DNA of 64,000 nucleotides from Nitrospirales bacterium (GCA_021604005.1 BQIV01000021.1:1-64000); one strand, 5' to 3'. Counted from the first letter of the stretch, positions 34,865-45,323 are shown. Translations and numbers: made by a program. Notes: generated from the sequence alone by a model not told the origin.

Positions 34865-35854
34865 TTACTTGGAAGTTTTATTTTTCACCATAGAAAGCAC
34901 GGCGGAAATCGTTCCGGGAATAAATGCGGGAATAGCTTGCGGGTCCATTTTGATGAAATTCATAAATTCCTGTTTGTTGATCGGCATTCGATGCGTTAAC
35001 CGGTGGAGGAGTTCTCTCACAAAGGATTGTCGTAAACTCGTAATGCGTTCATTCAATGCATGCCGTTCGATCTCATTGACTTCATACCGTTCGAAAATTT
35101 TCTTTCGATAGCGCATGTCATCATAAATTTTTTCGATCGCACGTTCATGTCCCCACATGGTCGCCGAATAGACGTTCATGCCTTCGCCATATCGACATTC
35201 ACATTTCGTGGAAAAGGCAATCTTGTCCGATGCCTTGGCCATATCAAGCCAAAACAAATATTCTTCGCCTGTAATCGTAAACTCGATCGGGTATCGAATG
35301 TCGGGCATTTTGGTATATCGATAGACAATCGTCGATTGCCCCAAAATATTTCCCACGATAATTTGCGTAAACATATCCTCGGTAAACTTATACAGATGGG
35401 TCGAGCCTTCTATCAATGGATGCTTAGCCATATCCACACGCTTCATGCGATCAAAGGCCGACACCGTCTGATGCAACTGATAATGATCCGTAAAATAGAA
35501 GTCATAGCCTTTATCTAAAGCAAAAATCGCATTGGCGAGATGATCATCCGTCCATTCATCGTCGGAATCTAAAAAAGCGACATACTCCGTCTCAGGCCGT
35601 AACTCATCCAGAGCCCGGTTTCTGGCACGCCCTTGTTTCATGTTTTTTTCTTGTTTCAGAATACGAATTTTTTCAGGATGGGCCTGCATGATGTCCCCAA
35701 TCTCCGATTCGGGAGTGACAGGCGACACATCATCCACAATGATGATCTCATAATCATCGATGCCCTTTTGCTCTATCGCAGACGTGATGCACTTCCTCAG
35801 CACGCCTTCCTTCTTTTGAAAGTAGGGAATCACCACAGCTGTGCGAATAGTCAT
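34865..35854 (-). CDS. Family 2 glycosyltransferase
   Basis: A 329-residue GT-A glycosyltransferase. It has VVIPYFQKKEGVLRKCITSA, IIIVDDVSP, NMKQGRARNRALDEL and the metal-binding DXD-like AFLDSDDEW. The acceptor side has EEYLFWLDMA (ED-type catalytic base region). No membrane helices are seen. GAGAAAGGACTTACG precedes the ATG. It stands apart from any polysaccharide cluster in the window. The nucleotide sugar and acceptor are unknown. Confidence 0.88.
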   Translation of the reverse strand: MTIRTAVVIPYFQKKEGVLRKCITSAIEQKGIDDYEIIIVDDVSPVTPESEIGDIMQAHPEKIRILKQEKNMKQGRARNRALDELRPETEYVAFLDSDDEWTDDHLANAIFALDKGYDFYFTDHYQLHQTVSAFDRMKRVDMAKHPLIEGSTHLYKFTEDMFTQIIVGNILGQSTIVYRYTKMPDIRYPIEFTITGEEYLFWLDMAKASDKIAFSTKCECRYGEGMNVYSATMWGHERAIEKIYDDMRYRKKIFERYEVNEIERHALNERITSLRQSFVRELLHRLTHRMPINKQEFMNFIKMDPQAIPAFIPGTISAVLSMVKNKTSK

Positions 35855-36130
35855 CGTAAGTCCTTTCTCATCGAATGCCTCTTATGAGACCAGCCGCATC
35901 AATTTCCGGTTCCACAGCATGGAGATGTTCTACGATTATTCCTTCATTCAATGTGCAGCCCTGCTGAATTATGAGGTTGGAGAACGAACCATTTTACACA
36001 GACACCCGAAGACGTTTTCGGCTCACTCAGCAGAGAACTTGACCCATATTCGCCCCGCAACACTCGTCAAATGACACATGGCTCTATTCGAGCAAGGCTT
36101 CGATATTCGACAGGCAGGAAGCAGGTCATT

Positions 36131-37276
36131 TCAGACCTTCCGTGTTTGACAATGAATGCCATGGCCAATCCAGACAAAGTCCTCTCCAAGCCGATGAACG
36201 GTGAGGTCATCAATCGAAAACGCTTGGTTCAAATGCATTGGCGACAACCCGCCGATAAGCCCTTTGGCATTTTGACCACCCAACACCCGGGGTGCCATAT
36301 AGAGTTGGACCTGGTTGACCAAGCCCGAATGCAGGACCGCGGCATTCAATTCGCTGCCGCCTTCTACCAACACACTCGTAATTCCCAACTTCCCAAGTGT
36401 GTGAAAACATGCGGTTAACGACACATGATTATTTGTCTGAGGAAATTCAAGCACGGTGGCATGGGATTTTTTCAGCAGATTTTTTTTGTCTCGTGGCGCC
36501 AGTGCAGTTGTGCAGAGAATCGTTGGTTGTTCACGTGTCCACCGTAAGACGTTTGACTTTGGAGGAATTCGCAATCGGCTGTCGAGAACGATTCGCGTGG
36601 GTTGCCGCACATCAGGCGTTCGTTTAGGGCCAAGGCTTTTTCGCACCGATAATTCCGGGTTATCTGTCATAACGGTACCGATCCCAACCATGATGGCATC
36701 GACTTGACTGCGCAACGCATGGACATGTCGCCGGGCCGTTTCTCCGGTAATCCATTGAGACTCACCCCCTGCCGTTGCAATTTTCCCATCAAGTGTCATT
36801 GCGGCCTTTAGGATGACGAAGGGACGTCCTGTGCAAACCCAATGACAATAGGCTCGATTAAGTTTCTGCGCTTCGTCCTCCATGCAGCCAACATCGACAG
36901 CTATTCCTCCTCGTCGAAGTTGTCGAATCCCCTTTCCTTTTACCTTGGGATTCGGATCTTTCATCGCCACAACGACGCGGCGAACGCCGGCATCGCGTAA
37001 GGCCGGCACACAAGGCGGTGTTCGTTTCGAGGTATGACAACAGGGTTCGAGTGTCGAGTAGATGGTGGCTCCACGTGCCTGAGGCCCAGCCTGCTTCAGC
37101 GCAAGAATTTCAGCATGCGGGCTCCCCGCTTGACGATGGTACCCTCGTCCCACCACACGACCGTTTTGAACCACCATGGCCCCAACCATGGGATTGGGAC
37201 TCGTTCGCCCTTTTGCCTTTTCGGCCAGACGGAGGGCCTGCTTCATGTGCACCGTGTCTTGAGACACGTTGTTCAC
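36131..37276 (-). CDS. ribD: Bifunctional riboflavin deaminase/reductase RibD
   Basis: A 381-residue two-domain enzyme of riboflavin synthesis. The N-terminal deaminase has the zinc site SPHAEILAL and STLEPCCHTSKRTPPC. The C-terminal reductase has VILKAAMTLDGKIA, SQWITGETARRHVHALRSQVDAIMVGIGTVMTDNP and VLVEGGSELNAAVL. It converts 2,5-diamino-6-ribosylamino-pyrimidinone phosphate to the 5-amino-6-ribitylamino-uracil phosphate. Its ATG overlaps the ppdK stop by 4 bases, so it is coupled to ppdK, an unusual pairing. Confidence 0.95.
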   Translation of the reverse strand: MNNVSQDTVHMKQALRLAEKAKGRTSPNPMVGAMVVQNGRVVGRGYHRQAGSPHAEILALKQAGPQARGATIYSTLEPCCHTSKRTPPCVPALRDAGVRRVVVAMKDPNPKVKGKGIRQLRRGGIAVDVGCMEDEAQKLNRAYCHWVCTGRPFVILKAAMTLDGKIATAGGESQWITGETARRHVHALRSQVDAIMVGIGTVMTDNPELSVRKSLGPKRTPDVRQPTRIVLDSRLRIPPKSNVLRWTREQPTILCTTALAPRDKKNLLKKSHATVLEFPQTNNHVSLTACFHTLGKLGITSVLVEGGSELNAAVLHSGLVNQVQLYMAPRVLGGQNAKGLIGGLSPMHLNQAFSIDDLTVHRLGEDFVWIGHGIHCQTRKV

Positions 37277-40200
37277 CTGCGAGTTGTAGACTTTCGCGTT
37301 CGAGCAAGAGGCGTTCGAGACCGACTGCGTGTCTTACTGGACGCCTTCGCTGTATTTTTCACTGGAACTTTGACCGCGCGCTTTGTTGGAGCCTTGACTG
37401 TGCCCTTTGCCGAGGCCTTCCCTTCCACGCTCGACTTTGCGTTTTTCGTTGTACGCGGTTTTTTCACTGAAGGCTGTGCCGCATTTTTCGCCTTCCCTTC
37501 AAGGGTTGCTACCGCAGCCTGCGCTGCAGCCAACCGGGCAATTGGCACTCGATACGGCGAACAACTCACGTAATGCAAGCCAAGTTGATGGCAAAATTCG
37601 ACAGAACTCGGGTCGCCTCCATGCTCTCCACAAATGCCAAGCTTAATATTCGGACGAGTTTCACGACCGGTACGAATGGCCCACGTCATCATTTCGCCAA
37701 CCCCTTCACGATCAATAACCGCAAAAGGGTCGAATTCCAAAATATTCTCGGCCTTCTTGTCGATAGACAACTTGCACATCCGGCATACCATGTTTTTCCA
37801 ATCGACATTCGTGCGTTGGCAATAGGGGCATCGATCCTGCCGATCCATATAAAATCCGGTAAATTTTGCCGAATCGTCACGAGAAAATCCGTAGGTCGTT
37901 TGCGTTAAATCATTTGTGCCAAATGAGAAAAACTCGGCTTCCTGTGCAATGTGACCAGCCGTCACCGCAGCGCGAGGCAACTCAATCATCGTTCCCACTA
38001 AATAGGTCAACTTTACGCCACATCGTGCCATCGTATCGGCTGCCACTTCACGGATGAGTTCTTTTTGCGCTTTCATTTCTGAAGCCATGCCAACCAATGG
38101 AATCATAATTTCCGGGACAATCTTTTTGCCTTCTTCTGCCACTTCGCATGCCGCCTCAAAGATAGCGCGAATTTGCATACGCGTAATTTCCGGCATGGTA
38201 ATGCCCAATCGACATCCGCGAAGTCCGAGCATAGGATTGAATTCATGAAGCTCCTCAACACGCGCTAACATTTGCTGTTTTTCTTGAATATCTAGCGGAT
38301 TGCCATTGGTCGCCTCTAAACGAGCTAATTCCACCATCAAATGTTCGCGCTTGGGCAGGAACTCATGTAAGGGAGGGTCCAGCAAGCGAATGGTAACGGG
38401 ATACCCTTTCATTTCGCGATACAATCCGATGAAGTCTTGTTTTTGCAATGGAAGCAACTGCGCTAAATATTTTTCACGGTCTTCCCTCGAAGAGGCGAGG
38501 ATCATTTGCTGCATAATCTCCACGCGGTCTTCGGCAAAAAACATATGTTCCGTGCGGCAGAGCCCAATTCCTTCGGCTCCAAACCCTCTGGCAATTTGTG
38601 CTTGATCCGGCACATCGGCATTTGAGCGGACCCGCAACGTCCGGAAATGATCAGCCCATTTGAGTAGCGTAGAAAAATATTGATACTTCTCGGATTGCGA
38701 GGCAGCCATTTTCCCTTGGATGACCTGAATGACTTCTGAGTCCACCACGGGAATATCCCCCGCGTACACCTGGCCCGTAAATCCATTGAGTGAAATGGGA
38801 TCTCCCTCGGTCAAGACCATCGTACCCATTCGAACCCTTTTATCTCCAAGCACTTCCACGCCATCACATCCTGCGACACAGACCTTCCCCATTTGTCGCG
38901 CAACGACTGCGGCATGAGAGGTCATGCCTCCCTTGGCAGTCAAAAAACCTTCCGCGGCATGCATCCCATGAATATCATCTGGACTGGTTTCTTGCCGCAC
39001 AAGAATGGCTCGCTCACCTCGACTTTTCAGTTCCACCGCCAAATCGGCGGTCAAGACGATTTTTCCAGCCGCCGCACCTGGGCCGGCCGGTAACCCCTTA
39101 CCCACTGATTGATATTTCTCTTCTTCTGATCGCTCAAAAATTGGATAAAGATATTGAGATAATTGCTCTGGAGCCACTCGTTGAATCGCTTCCCGTCGAT
39201 CAATCAATCCCTTTCTCACCATATCAACCGCAATTCTGACCGCAGCAATCCCCGTACGTTTTCCTATACGGGTTTGCAGCATGTACAGTTTTCCCTCTTG
39301 AATTGTAAACTCTAGGTCCAACATGTCACGATAATGCTTTTCCAACGTCTTCTGTGTTTTCGTGAGGGCTTTGTAGGCTTGAGGCAATTTTTCACGTAAC
39401 GCCGAAACCGGAAGTGGTGTGCGGATACCAGCCACCACATCCTCACCTTGGGCATTCAAGAGACATTCCCCAAAAAATACCGGTTCGCCGGTCGCAGGAT
39501 TCCGAGTAAAGGCCACACCGGTTCCACTCGTGTCCCCCATATTCCCAAAAACCATCGCCACCACATTAATAGCCGTTCCCCATTCATCAGGGATGTCATA
39601 CAGTCGTCGATACGTCACTGCACGATCGCCGAACCACGACTCAAACACAGCATTCACCGACATACGCAATTGTTCAAATGGGTCCTGAGGGAAATCGCGG
39701 CCTGTCTCGGCTCGCACCAATTGCGTGTAACGAGTCACAAGATCATGAAGAGCCTCTTCAGATAAATCCGTATCATGTACGGCATTGTGCACGCGTTTCA
39801 CTTCCTCTAACACTTTTTCAAAATGCTCCCTGGACACATTCATGACCACATTGCCAAACATGGCGATAAAACGACGATACGCATCAATGGCAAATCGAGG
39901 ATTCCTTGTTTTCTTCCCTAGTCCCTTGACAGTTTGATCATTCAAACCAAGATTGAGCACCGTATCCATCATCCCCGGCATAGACGCACGGGCTCCTGAC
40001 CTCACCGAAACCAGGAGCGGGGTGTCCACGTCCCCCAAGCGAGCATTCATCGACTTTTCAACACGCTTTAATCCCAAGAGTGTCTGATCCCACATACCTG
40101 GGGGATAGCGCTTCTTTGAGTGAAAATACTCCACACACGCCTCGGTCGTAATGGTAAACCCAGGTGGCACGGAAATGTTGAGATTCGTCATTTCGGCCAG

Positions 40201-40293
40201 ACCGGCTCCCTTCCCCCCCAGGAGCTCCTTCATCGAACCTTTTCCCTCTGCCTTCCCATCACCGTAAAAATATACGTACTTTTTGTGACGCAT
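37273..40293 (-). CDS. ppdK: Pyruvate, phosphate dikinase with basic C-terminal tail
   Basis: About 1006 residues from the ATG at 40293 (GGGGGAGCG upstream; the longer frame to 40344 is not needed). PPDK domains follow in order: the ATP-grasp start YFYGDGKAEGKGSMKELLGGKGAGLAEMTNL, the phospho-His swivel domain with GGMTSHAAVVARQMGK, and the PEP/pyruvate barrel ending GICGEHGGDPSSVEFCHQLGL. It interconverts pyruvate, ATP and Pi with PEP, AMP and PPi. After the usual end (PIARLAAAQAAVATLEG) a tail of about 70 residues follows. It is made of Lys/Arg/Ser/Thr/Ala repeats (for example KAPTKRAVKVPVKNTAKASS), resembling histone H1 tails. Confidence 0.95.
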   Translation of the reverse strand: MRHKKYVYFYGDGKAEGKGSMKELLGGKGAGLAEMTNLNISVPPGFTITTEACVEYFHSKKRYPPGMWDQTLLGLKRVEKSMNARLGDVDTPLLVSVRSGARASMPGMMDTVLNLGLNDQTVKGLGKKTRNPRFAIDAYRRFIAMFGNVVMNVSREHFEKVLEEVKRVHNAVHDTDLSEEALHDLVTRYTQLVRAETGRDFPQDPFEQLRMSVNAVFESWFGDRAVTYRRLYDIPDEWGTAINVVAMVFGNMGDTSGTGVAFTRNPATGEPVFFGECLLNAQGEDVVAGIRTPLPVSALREKLPQAYKALTKTQKTLEKHYRDMLDLEFTIQEGKLYMLQTRIGKRTGIAAVRIAVDMVRKGLIDRREAIQRVAPEQLSQYLYPIFERSEEEKYQSVGKGLPAGPGAAAGKIVLTADLAVELKSRGERAILVRQETSPDDIHGMHAAEGFLTAKGGMTSHAAVVARQMGKVCVAGCDGVEVLGDKRVRMGTMVLTEGDPISLNGFTGQVYAGDIPVVDSEVIQVIQGKMAASQSEKYQYFSTLLKWADHFRTLRVRSNADVPDQAQIARGFGAEGIGLCRTEHMFFAEDRVEIMQQMILASSREDREKYLAQLLPLQKQDFIGLYREMKGYPVTIRLLDPPLHEFLPKREHLMVELARLEATNGNPLDIQEKQQMLARVEELHEFNPMLGLRGCRLGITMPEITRMQIRAIFEAACEVAEEGKKIVPEIMIPLVGMASEMKAQKELIREVAADTMARCGVKLTYLVGTMIELPRAAVTAGHIAQEAEFFSFGTNDLTQTTYGFSRDDSAKFTGFYMDRQDRCPYCQRTNVDWKNMVCRMCKLSIDKKAENILEFDPFAVIDREGVGEMMTWAIRTGRETRPNIKLGICGEHGGDPSSVEFCHQLGLHYVSCSPYRVPIARLAAAQAAVATLEGKAKNAAQPSVKKPRTTKNAKSSVEGKASAKGTVKAPTKRAVKVPVKNTAKASSKTRSRSRTPLARTRKSTTRR

Positions 40294-40365
40294 GATGTCG
40301 CTCCCCCTTAAAAGAATGCTCGCCTCGTTTTGTGCGTACGACATCGATGAATAAGCCCTCCTGTA

Positions 40366-40385
40366 TTCGTGTCTCCCAACACGAA
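40366..40385. terminator. Small hairpin downstream of the two-helix membrane protein gene
   Basis: Stem TTCGTGT / ACACGAA with a 6-base loop lies between the membrane-protein gene (3' end 40470) and the ppdK start. There is no U tract, so a terminator role is weak. Confidence 0.35.
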
Positions 40386-40469
40386 CCCACGCTCACTCAC
40401 CACTCGCTGGAGCATCCCATAACTCATAAATAAAGAATAGAGAAAGATTACATGAAACACAATCGACAT

Positions 40470-40934
40470 TCACAATGCCGGTCCATTGAGACGTTGCAAG
40501 CGTCTCGCATAGCGTGCAATCAAGGAGTGCTTGGCCCACATGCCAGCGCCGATCACCACCATGACAAACAACACAAGACCAATCAGGCGAAAATCTTCGT
40601 TTCGCTGCTCCTCATAATGGAGGGTTCCATCCACACCCACCGTTAACGCGTGCCCTTCACGAATGGTATGCGTATTTCCAGATGGGTCTGCAAGATCCAG
40701 CCATTCCGTACACACTTTCATGGGCCGGTCAACTCCGACGACCTCCATCCATTTCACTTTCACACAATAGTGGCTGCTCACATCATAGATTTCTGGCTTC
40801 GACAAGGCGACCTCTAAATTCAGGCCACTCATCCACCAACCGAACACGATGAGTCCATTGCAGACAAGAATAAGGGCAACCGTGACTCCACGGGTAAACC
40901 ATATCATTCGTCTGCCTTGATCGCCGGTCGACAT
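40470..40934 (-). CDS. Two-helix membrane protein, unknown
   Basis: A 154-residue protein. The first membrane helix lies at residues about 12-32 (FTRGVTVALILVCNGLIVFGW). An extracytoplasmic beta-rich domain follows (about 35-115) containing Cys residues in SSHYCVKVKW and MKVCTEW that could form a disulfide. A second helix (LIGLVLFVMVVIGAGMW) and a basic cytoplasmic tail complete it. The topology is reminiscent of DUF3592 proteins but the match is weak. GGAG precedes the ATG. It lies between the glyS and ppdK genes on the same strand. Confidence 0.6.
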   Translation of the reverse strand: MSTGDQGRRMIWFTRGVTVALILVCNGLIVFGWWMSGLNLEVALSKPEIYDVSSHYCVKVKWMEVVGVDRPMKVCTEWLDLADPSGNTHTIREGHALTVGVDGTLHYEEQRNEDFRLIGLVLFVMVVIGAGMWAKHSLIARYARRLQRLNGPAL

Positions 40935-40988
40935 GAAACGAACTCCAGGCTTGCATCATGAGAATGTCACATCACCCATTCCTGTTCA

Positions 40989-43271
40989 CTATTCCTTGGC
41001 GTTCGTATGGCATGAATTCATCGATGTTTGAATTCGCGAAAAATCTGCCAATGTCAAAAACAGTTGATTCACACGCCCTAACAATGAGAGACGATTCGCA
41101 CGAACAGCCTGATCGGGAGCATTCACCATGACACCATCAAAAAATCCATCAATGGGAGTCTTCAGTTGTAGCAACGTCGTCATCGCACCAGCATAATCGT
41201 GCGTAACCAAATGGGTATCCAGTGATACGCGAGCGGTCTCAAGGGCTTCGAACAAACTCCGTTCACTCTCATGCTCAAATAAAGCCTGATTGATGCGATC
41301 GTCTTGCCATTGTTCTTTCTGAAGAATCCGACTCACGCGTGTATATCCGCCAATTAACGCATCAAACTCTGGCCGCGCAGCTATGTGATGAAGGGCTTGC
41401 ATACGGGCGACTAAATCCGTGCAATCACAGACAGTCGATGGCCTTGCAGCCAGCACGGCATCCATTCGATCATCGGCAATCCCGTAACGCGTTTTCATGA
41501 AAAACCTGAGTCGTTCAATCAAAAACTCCACAAGACTTGCCACCACAGAATCATTCGATGCCGATTTCGCGACATTTTGAGATTTGAGAATCTGCTCTGC
41601 CTCGGCAATGAGTTGACTCACATTCACTCTCAACCCTTTTTCCACGATGATTCGGACAAACCCATAGGCCAACCGACGCAAGGCCAGTGGATCCTCAGAA
41701 CCAGACGGGATCATGCCGACGAAAAAAAACGCGGTACAGGTATCGAGTCGATCACCGAGTCCCAATACGATTCCCAAAGTCGTGCGTGGGAGCTCACCGT
41801 CCGGTGAACCAGGAAGGTACACTTCTCCCAACGCCTCACTGACCTCCGTACGCTCTCCATCTTGCTTGGCATATTCACGCCCCATAACCCCTTGAAGAGT
41901 CGGAAACTCTCCGACCATGCCCGTCGACAGATCGGCTTTCGCTAGGTAGGCTGCCCGTTCACACACATCTTTCAACTCATGCGCACCAATGGCTTCAGCA
42001 ATTCGAGGAACGAAGGATTGCAACCGACACACCTTCTGATGCATCGAACCAAGTTTTTGGTGAAAGGTGATACCCTGCAAGTCTTCGACACGATCGGCTA
42101 ATGACTTTTTTCGGTCTTCACGGAAAAAGTATTGAGCATCATTCAAACGGGCCGAGAGCACGCGCTCATGTCCCTGGCGGATCACGGCCATATTCGGCAG
42201 TTTCATATTCGTCACCGTAATAAACTTCGGCAACAGCACCCCATGTTTCCCAATCAGGGAGAAATATCCTTGATGCTCTTTCATGGCCGTGATCAACACC
42301 TCTTGAGGCAATGCGAGAAAATTGGGAGGGAAGCTTCCAAGAATGGCATGAGGCCATTCTGCCGTGTTCACGGCCTGCTCCAATAACTCCAGGTGATGCT
42401 CGGCATACACCGTCCCTTTTACCGACTTCGCTAGCCCACGGACTTCGTCTTGAATCACGGTTCGTCGTTCCTGGGGATCAACCATCACCCCGCTCCGTTT
42501 CATCGCGGCTTCATAGGATGCCGGATTCTTTATGATAATAGGGACACCATTTTTTGAACGCGGAACGCCAAGAAACCGATGACCAAAGGTCTTAGCCCCT
42601 GACGTGACGCCTCCAATAGCAAAGCGGAGCGTCCGCGTACCATACAACGCCAGAATCCATCGAAGTGGACGAGCGAAGCGGAATTGAGAATCGTTCCATT
42701 TCATAGACTTTTTGAAGGACAATTGCTGAATAACCTTGGGAAGATGCTCCGTCAACACCACAGACGTCGTTCGACCAGGTTCGTATTTCAGGGCACACAC
42801 ATACGCACCTTTTGCCGTTTCTCGAATTTGCAGAGCTTCCACCGACACACCCTGCGTACCGGCGAAGCCTTGAGCCGCTTTTGTGGGATTCCCTTGCTCA
42901 TCATACGCAATAGACCGTGGAGGCCCCATGACCTCTTGCTGTAAGGCGGACTGCTTCGCCACAAGGCCATCGACACACACCACTAGCCGGCGAGGCGTTC
43001 CAACCGTGCGAATCGAGTCATAGTTCAATCGCTGCTCACGCAGTGTCGTTGCAAGCAGAGTCGAAAGTTGCTGTAACGCAGGACCAAGAAACGAAGCGGG
43101 AAGTTCTTCTGTGCCAAGTTCCAATAACAATGATGCAACTGGGGACTGCCGCCGAGCCGGTTTTCGGGTAGAGGATCGCGTTCGTGTTTTGGCTGAAGGT
43201 GATGGTGCACGCCCCCCGGTTTTACCCTGAGTTGTTGCGCTCCGGCGCATATTCAGACGTGATGATTTCAT
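40989..43271 (-). CDS. glyS: Glycyl-tRNA synthetase beta subunit with basic N-terminal extension
   Basis: A 760-residue protein. The canonical subunit starts at [22 protein letters not shown] (about residue 48). It continues with [45 protein letters not shown], and the HD-like [13 protein letters not shown] and [27 protein letters not shown]. It aids tRNA-Gly recognition in the alpha2beta2 enzyme. Ahead of it lie about 45 residues rich in Arg, Lys, Ser and Thr (for example [19 protein letters not shown]), which is not typical of GlyS. The ATG overlaps the glyQ stop by 4 bases. Confidence 0.95.
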   Translation of the reverse strand: MKSSRLNMRRSATTQGKTGGRAPSPSAKTRTRSSTRKPARRQSPVASLLLELGTEELPASFLGPALQQLSTLLATTLREQRLNYDSIRTVGTPRRLVVCVDGLVAKQSALQQEVMGPPRSIAYDEQGNPTKAAQGFAGTQGVSVEALQIRETAKGAYVCALKYEPGRTTSVVLTEHLPKVIQQLSFKKSMKWNDSQFRFARPLRWILALYGTRTLRFAIGGVTSGAKTFGHRFLGVPRSKNGVPIIIKNPASYEAAMKRSGVMVDPQERRTVIQDEVRGLAKSVKGTVYAEHHLELLEQAVNTAEWPHAILGSFPPNFLALPQEVLITAMKEHQGYFSLIGKHGVLLPKFITVTNMKLPNMAVIRQGHERVLSARLNDAQYFFREDRKKSLADRVEDLQGITFHQKLGSMHQKVCRLQSFVPRIAEAIGAHELKDVCERAAYLAKADLSTGMVGEFPTLQGVMGREYAKQDGERTEVSEALGEVYLPGSPDGELPRTTLGIVLGLGDRLDTCTAFFFVGMIPSGSEDPLALRRLAYGFVRIIVEKGLRVNVSQLIAEAEQILKSQNVAKSASNDSVVASLVEFLIERLRFFMKTRYGIADDRMDAVLAARPSTVCDCTDLVARMQALHHIAARPEFDALIGGYTRVSRILQKEQWQDDRINQALFEHESERSLFEALETARVSLDTHLVTHDYAGAMTTLLQLKTPIDGFFDGVMVNAPDQAVRANRLSLLGRVNQLFLTLADFSRIQTSMNSCHTNAKE

Positions 43272-44215
43272 GACCGTGAGGCCGTACGCACTCGACGCGT
43301 GTTAGGAGATTGTTTCGTGGCCTTTTGGGCAACGTCTTGCTGGAGGAGTGGAAAACCCAGCCCTTCACGTTGCGCAGTATAGGCTTTCGCACAACGACGG
43401 GCTAACCCTCGTACCCGGGTAATATATTCCGTCCGTTCCGCGACACTAATAACCCCTCGCGCATCCAGCAGATTAAACAGATGCGACGTTTTCATACAGT
43501 AATCATACGCGGGAATAACTAAATCGTGCTCCAGCAACTGTTGACATTCCCGTTCATTCGCATCAAAGGTATGCCGAATCATCTCAACATTCGCCAGTTC
43601 AAAATTGTAGGTGGAATGCTGAACTTCCGCTTCACGATACAGTTGTCCATAGGTGACGCCCTCCGACCATTGAACATCAAAGACGTGATCCACCTCTTGC
43701 ACATACATGGCGATTCGCTCTAACCCATAGGTGAGCTCGACGGTCACCGGATCGACTTCTAGGCCGCCCACTTCCTGGAAATAGGTGAATTGGGTGATTT
43801 CCATCCCATCCAGCCTCACCTCCCACCCTAATCCCCAAGCCCCCAGTGTCGGCGATTCCCAGTCATCCTGAATGAACTGGATATCATGGTATCGCGGATT
43901 AATGCCGAGGGACGCAATGCTTTTCAGATACAGGTCTTGGACATCCGACGGTGCGGGTTTTAACACGACTTGATATTGGTAAAAATGCTGAAGTCTATTG
44001 GGGTTATCGCCATAGCGCCCATCCGTCGGTCGGCGGCACGGTTCGATGTAAGCCGCTCGCCAGGGTTCAGGTCCAAGGGCACGAAGAAACGTCGAAGGGT
44101 TAAAGGTGCCGGCCCCTTTTTCCGTATCATAGGGTTGGGTGAGGATACAGTGCTGTGTAGACCAAAACTGATGAAGGGAGAGGATCAAATCCTGGAGGGT
44201 CACAACTTCTTTCAA
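43268..44215 (-). CDS. glyQ: Glycyl-tRNA synthetase alpha subunit
   Basis: A 315-residue catalytic subunit. Class II landmarks are [63 protein letters not shown], then [31 protein letters not shown]. Only TTG (44215) or GTG (44203) starts are available, as an in-frame stop lies further upstream; AGGA precedes the TTG. It is translationally coupled to glyS by an ATGA overlap. The C-terminal tail is somewhat basic ([15 protein letters not shown]), like the GlyS N terminus. Confidence 0.95.
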   Translation of the reverse strand: MKEVVTLQDLILSLHQFWSTQHCILTQPYDTEKGAGTFNPSTFLRALGPEPWRAAYIEPCRRPTDGRYGDNPNRLQHFYQYQVVLKPAPSDVQDLYLKSIASLGINPRYHDIQFIQDDWESPTLGAWGLGWEVRLDGMEITQFTYFQEVGGLEVDPVTVELTYGLERIAMYVQEVDHVFDVQWSEGVTYGQLYREAEVQHSTYNFELANVEMIRHTFDANERECQQLLEHDLVIPAYDYCMKTSHLFNLLDARGVISVAERTEYITRVRGLARRCAKAYTAQREGLGFPLLQQDVAQKATKQSPNTRRVRTASRS

Positions 44216-44467
44216 CCGTTCCTGCGAAGGACACGATTCTCATATAGATCACTGGTCGTTAAGGAGCATCAGAGTCATTCACGATGCTTCATCGGGTAAC
44301 GGGCAAGGTAGCAACAAACCTTCTGGTAGTCAAGAAAAGTTCGCTGAGACTCGGGGTATGACGGCAAAGCCAAAATGGGATCACGACGACGATTCAGCTT
44401 GTGTTTGTACGCTGTGTTCATTTAATATACCGGCGTTTTGTCATTCTTTTTAGGAGGGGCCTTTGCT

Positions 44468-44773
44468 ATGAAAAGTTCACTGTCTGTCTTGCTAGGAGCT
44501 ATGGGGCTTGTCGTCCTGCTCGGTGGATGCCAACAGCCATACAAAACAGGAAATGGAGCAAGTGCCTCGGGCACTTCAGCAGCACACACTGAATCGACCA
44601 ACAACGCCTCACCAGGATCTCCGGCAGGAAGTCTACAAGCCTGCCTGGACAACATTGGTGACGTCAGTCCTGGACAACGAATGCTGGCTGAAACAACCTG
44701 CCACCGTAATGCAAAAGTCCAAGAAGCCATGGACAACAATCCTGGAGACTACCTTCCACCTGCTCAACGATGA
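44468..44773 (+). CDS. Small lipoprotein
   Basis: About 101 residues from the ATG at 44468, preceded by GGAGGGG. The signal peptide LSVLLGAMGLVVLLGGC ends in a lipobox (LLGGC). The mature part is Ser/Ala/Asn-rich and ends with a segment containing two Cys (LQACLDNIGDVSPGQRMLAE, then TTCHRNAKVQEAMDNNPGDY). No family recognised. A terminator-like hairpin follows at 44793-44825. Confidence 0.7.
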   Translation: MKSSLSVLLGAMGLVVLLGGCQQPYKTGNGASASGTSAAHTESTNNASPGSPAGSLQACLDNIGDVSPGQRMLAETTCHRNAKVQEAMDNNPGDYLPPAQR

Positions 44774-44792
44774 ATGTCATGTCAAGAGGCTG

Positions 44793-44825
44793 GAGCCGTT
44801 TCGATACATGGTACCGGAACGGCTC
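44793..44825 (+). terminator. Terminator-like hairpin between convergent genes
   Basis: Stem GAGCCGTTTCG / CGGAACGGCTC (11 pairs, one G-U) with an 11-nt loop, followed by TTT. It lies between the lipoprotein gene and the convergent cupredoxin gene. Confidence 0.65.
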
Positions 44826-44876
44826 TTTACAATCTCAGACTGAAACGTCCATCGCCTCGCATGTTCCCTGTCAGTC

Positions 44877-45323
44877 TTACAAGCTCTTACCGTCTCCTAC
44901 ATTGACTATTCCTTCTCTGCGCACAACAATAACCCCCTCCATCCCCCGATGTCCTTGAATGACACACCGGAATGGATAGAGACCAGCCGGAAATGTTGCG
45001 GTAAAACTCACCGATTGTCCACGAGCAAGATGAACGGCGTTTTTATTATCAAAAGGTTGGGTGAGAGGGTCCCATACGACACGAACTCTATCATCATTAA
45101 GCAATGAACCAGAAAAGGTATGGCGTTCCCGCCCATCGTTGCTGATCACGAATCGGACCTCTTGAAATGCCATGACCGTAATCGTCTCCGGACTAAATCG
45201 AAACTCATCCGCTCGAATGCGAATGGTAGGAATGGAACCGACAGAGAACGCCCACAGGCCAAGACAGGTTACACCTACGAAAACAACGAGTATGATCCCG
45301 ATCAAGAGTTTCTGGCTCGCCAT
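44877..45323 (-). CDS. Membrane-anchored cupredoxin-like protein
   Basis: A 148-residue protein. An N-terminal helix (LLIGIILVVFVGVTCLGLWAF) anchors a periplasmic beta-sandwich. Likely type 1 copper ligands are His68 (RERHTF), Cys120 (FRCVI), His125 and Met128 (GHRGMEG). The pattern RIRADEFRFSPETITV and GLYPFRCVIQGHRGM is typical of cupredoxin_1 proteins. An electron-transfer or copper-handling role is inferred. It is divergent from the FolB-fusion gene, with about 45 bases between the starts. Confidence 0.85.
   Translation of the reverse strand: MASQKLLIGIILVVFVGVTCLGLWAFSVGSIPTIRIRADEFRFSPETITVMAFQEVRFVISNDGRERHTFSGSLLNDDRVRVVWDPLTQPFDNKNAVHLARGQSVSFTATFPAGLYPFRCVIQGHRGMEGVIVVRREGIVNVGDGKSL

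Noticed and set aside
37018-37573. Two overlapping plus-strand frames of 150-179 codons
   Set aside because: They are antisense to ribD and the basic tail of ppdK, whose families are certain; the Arg/Leu/Phe-rich products look like shadow translation.
38790-39239. Plus-strand frame of 149 codons
   Set aside because: Antisense to the ppdK core; shadow of a conserved gene.
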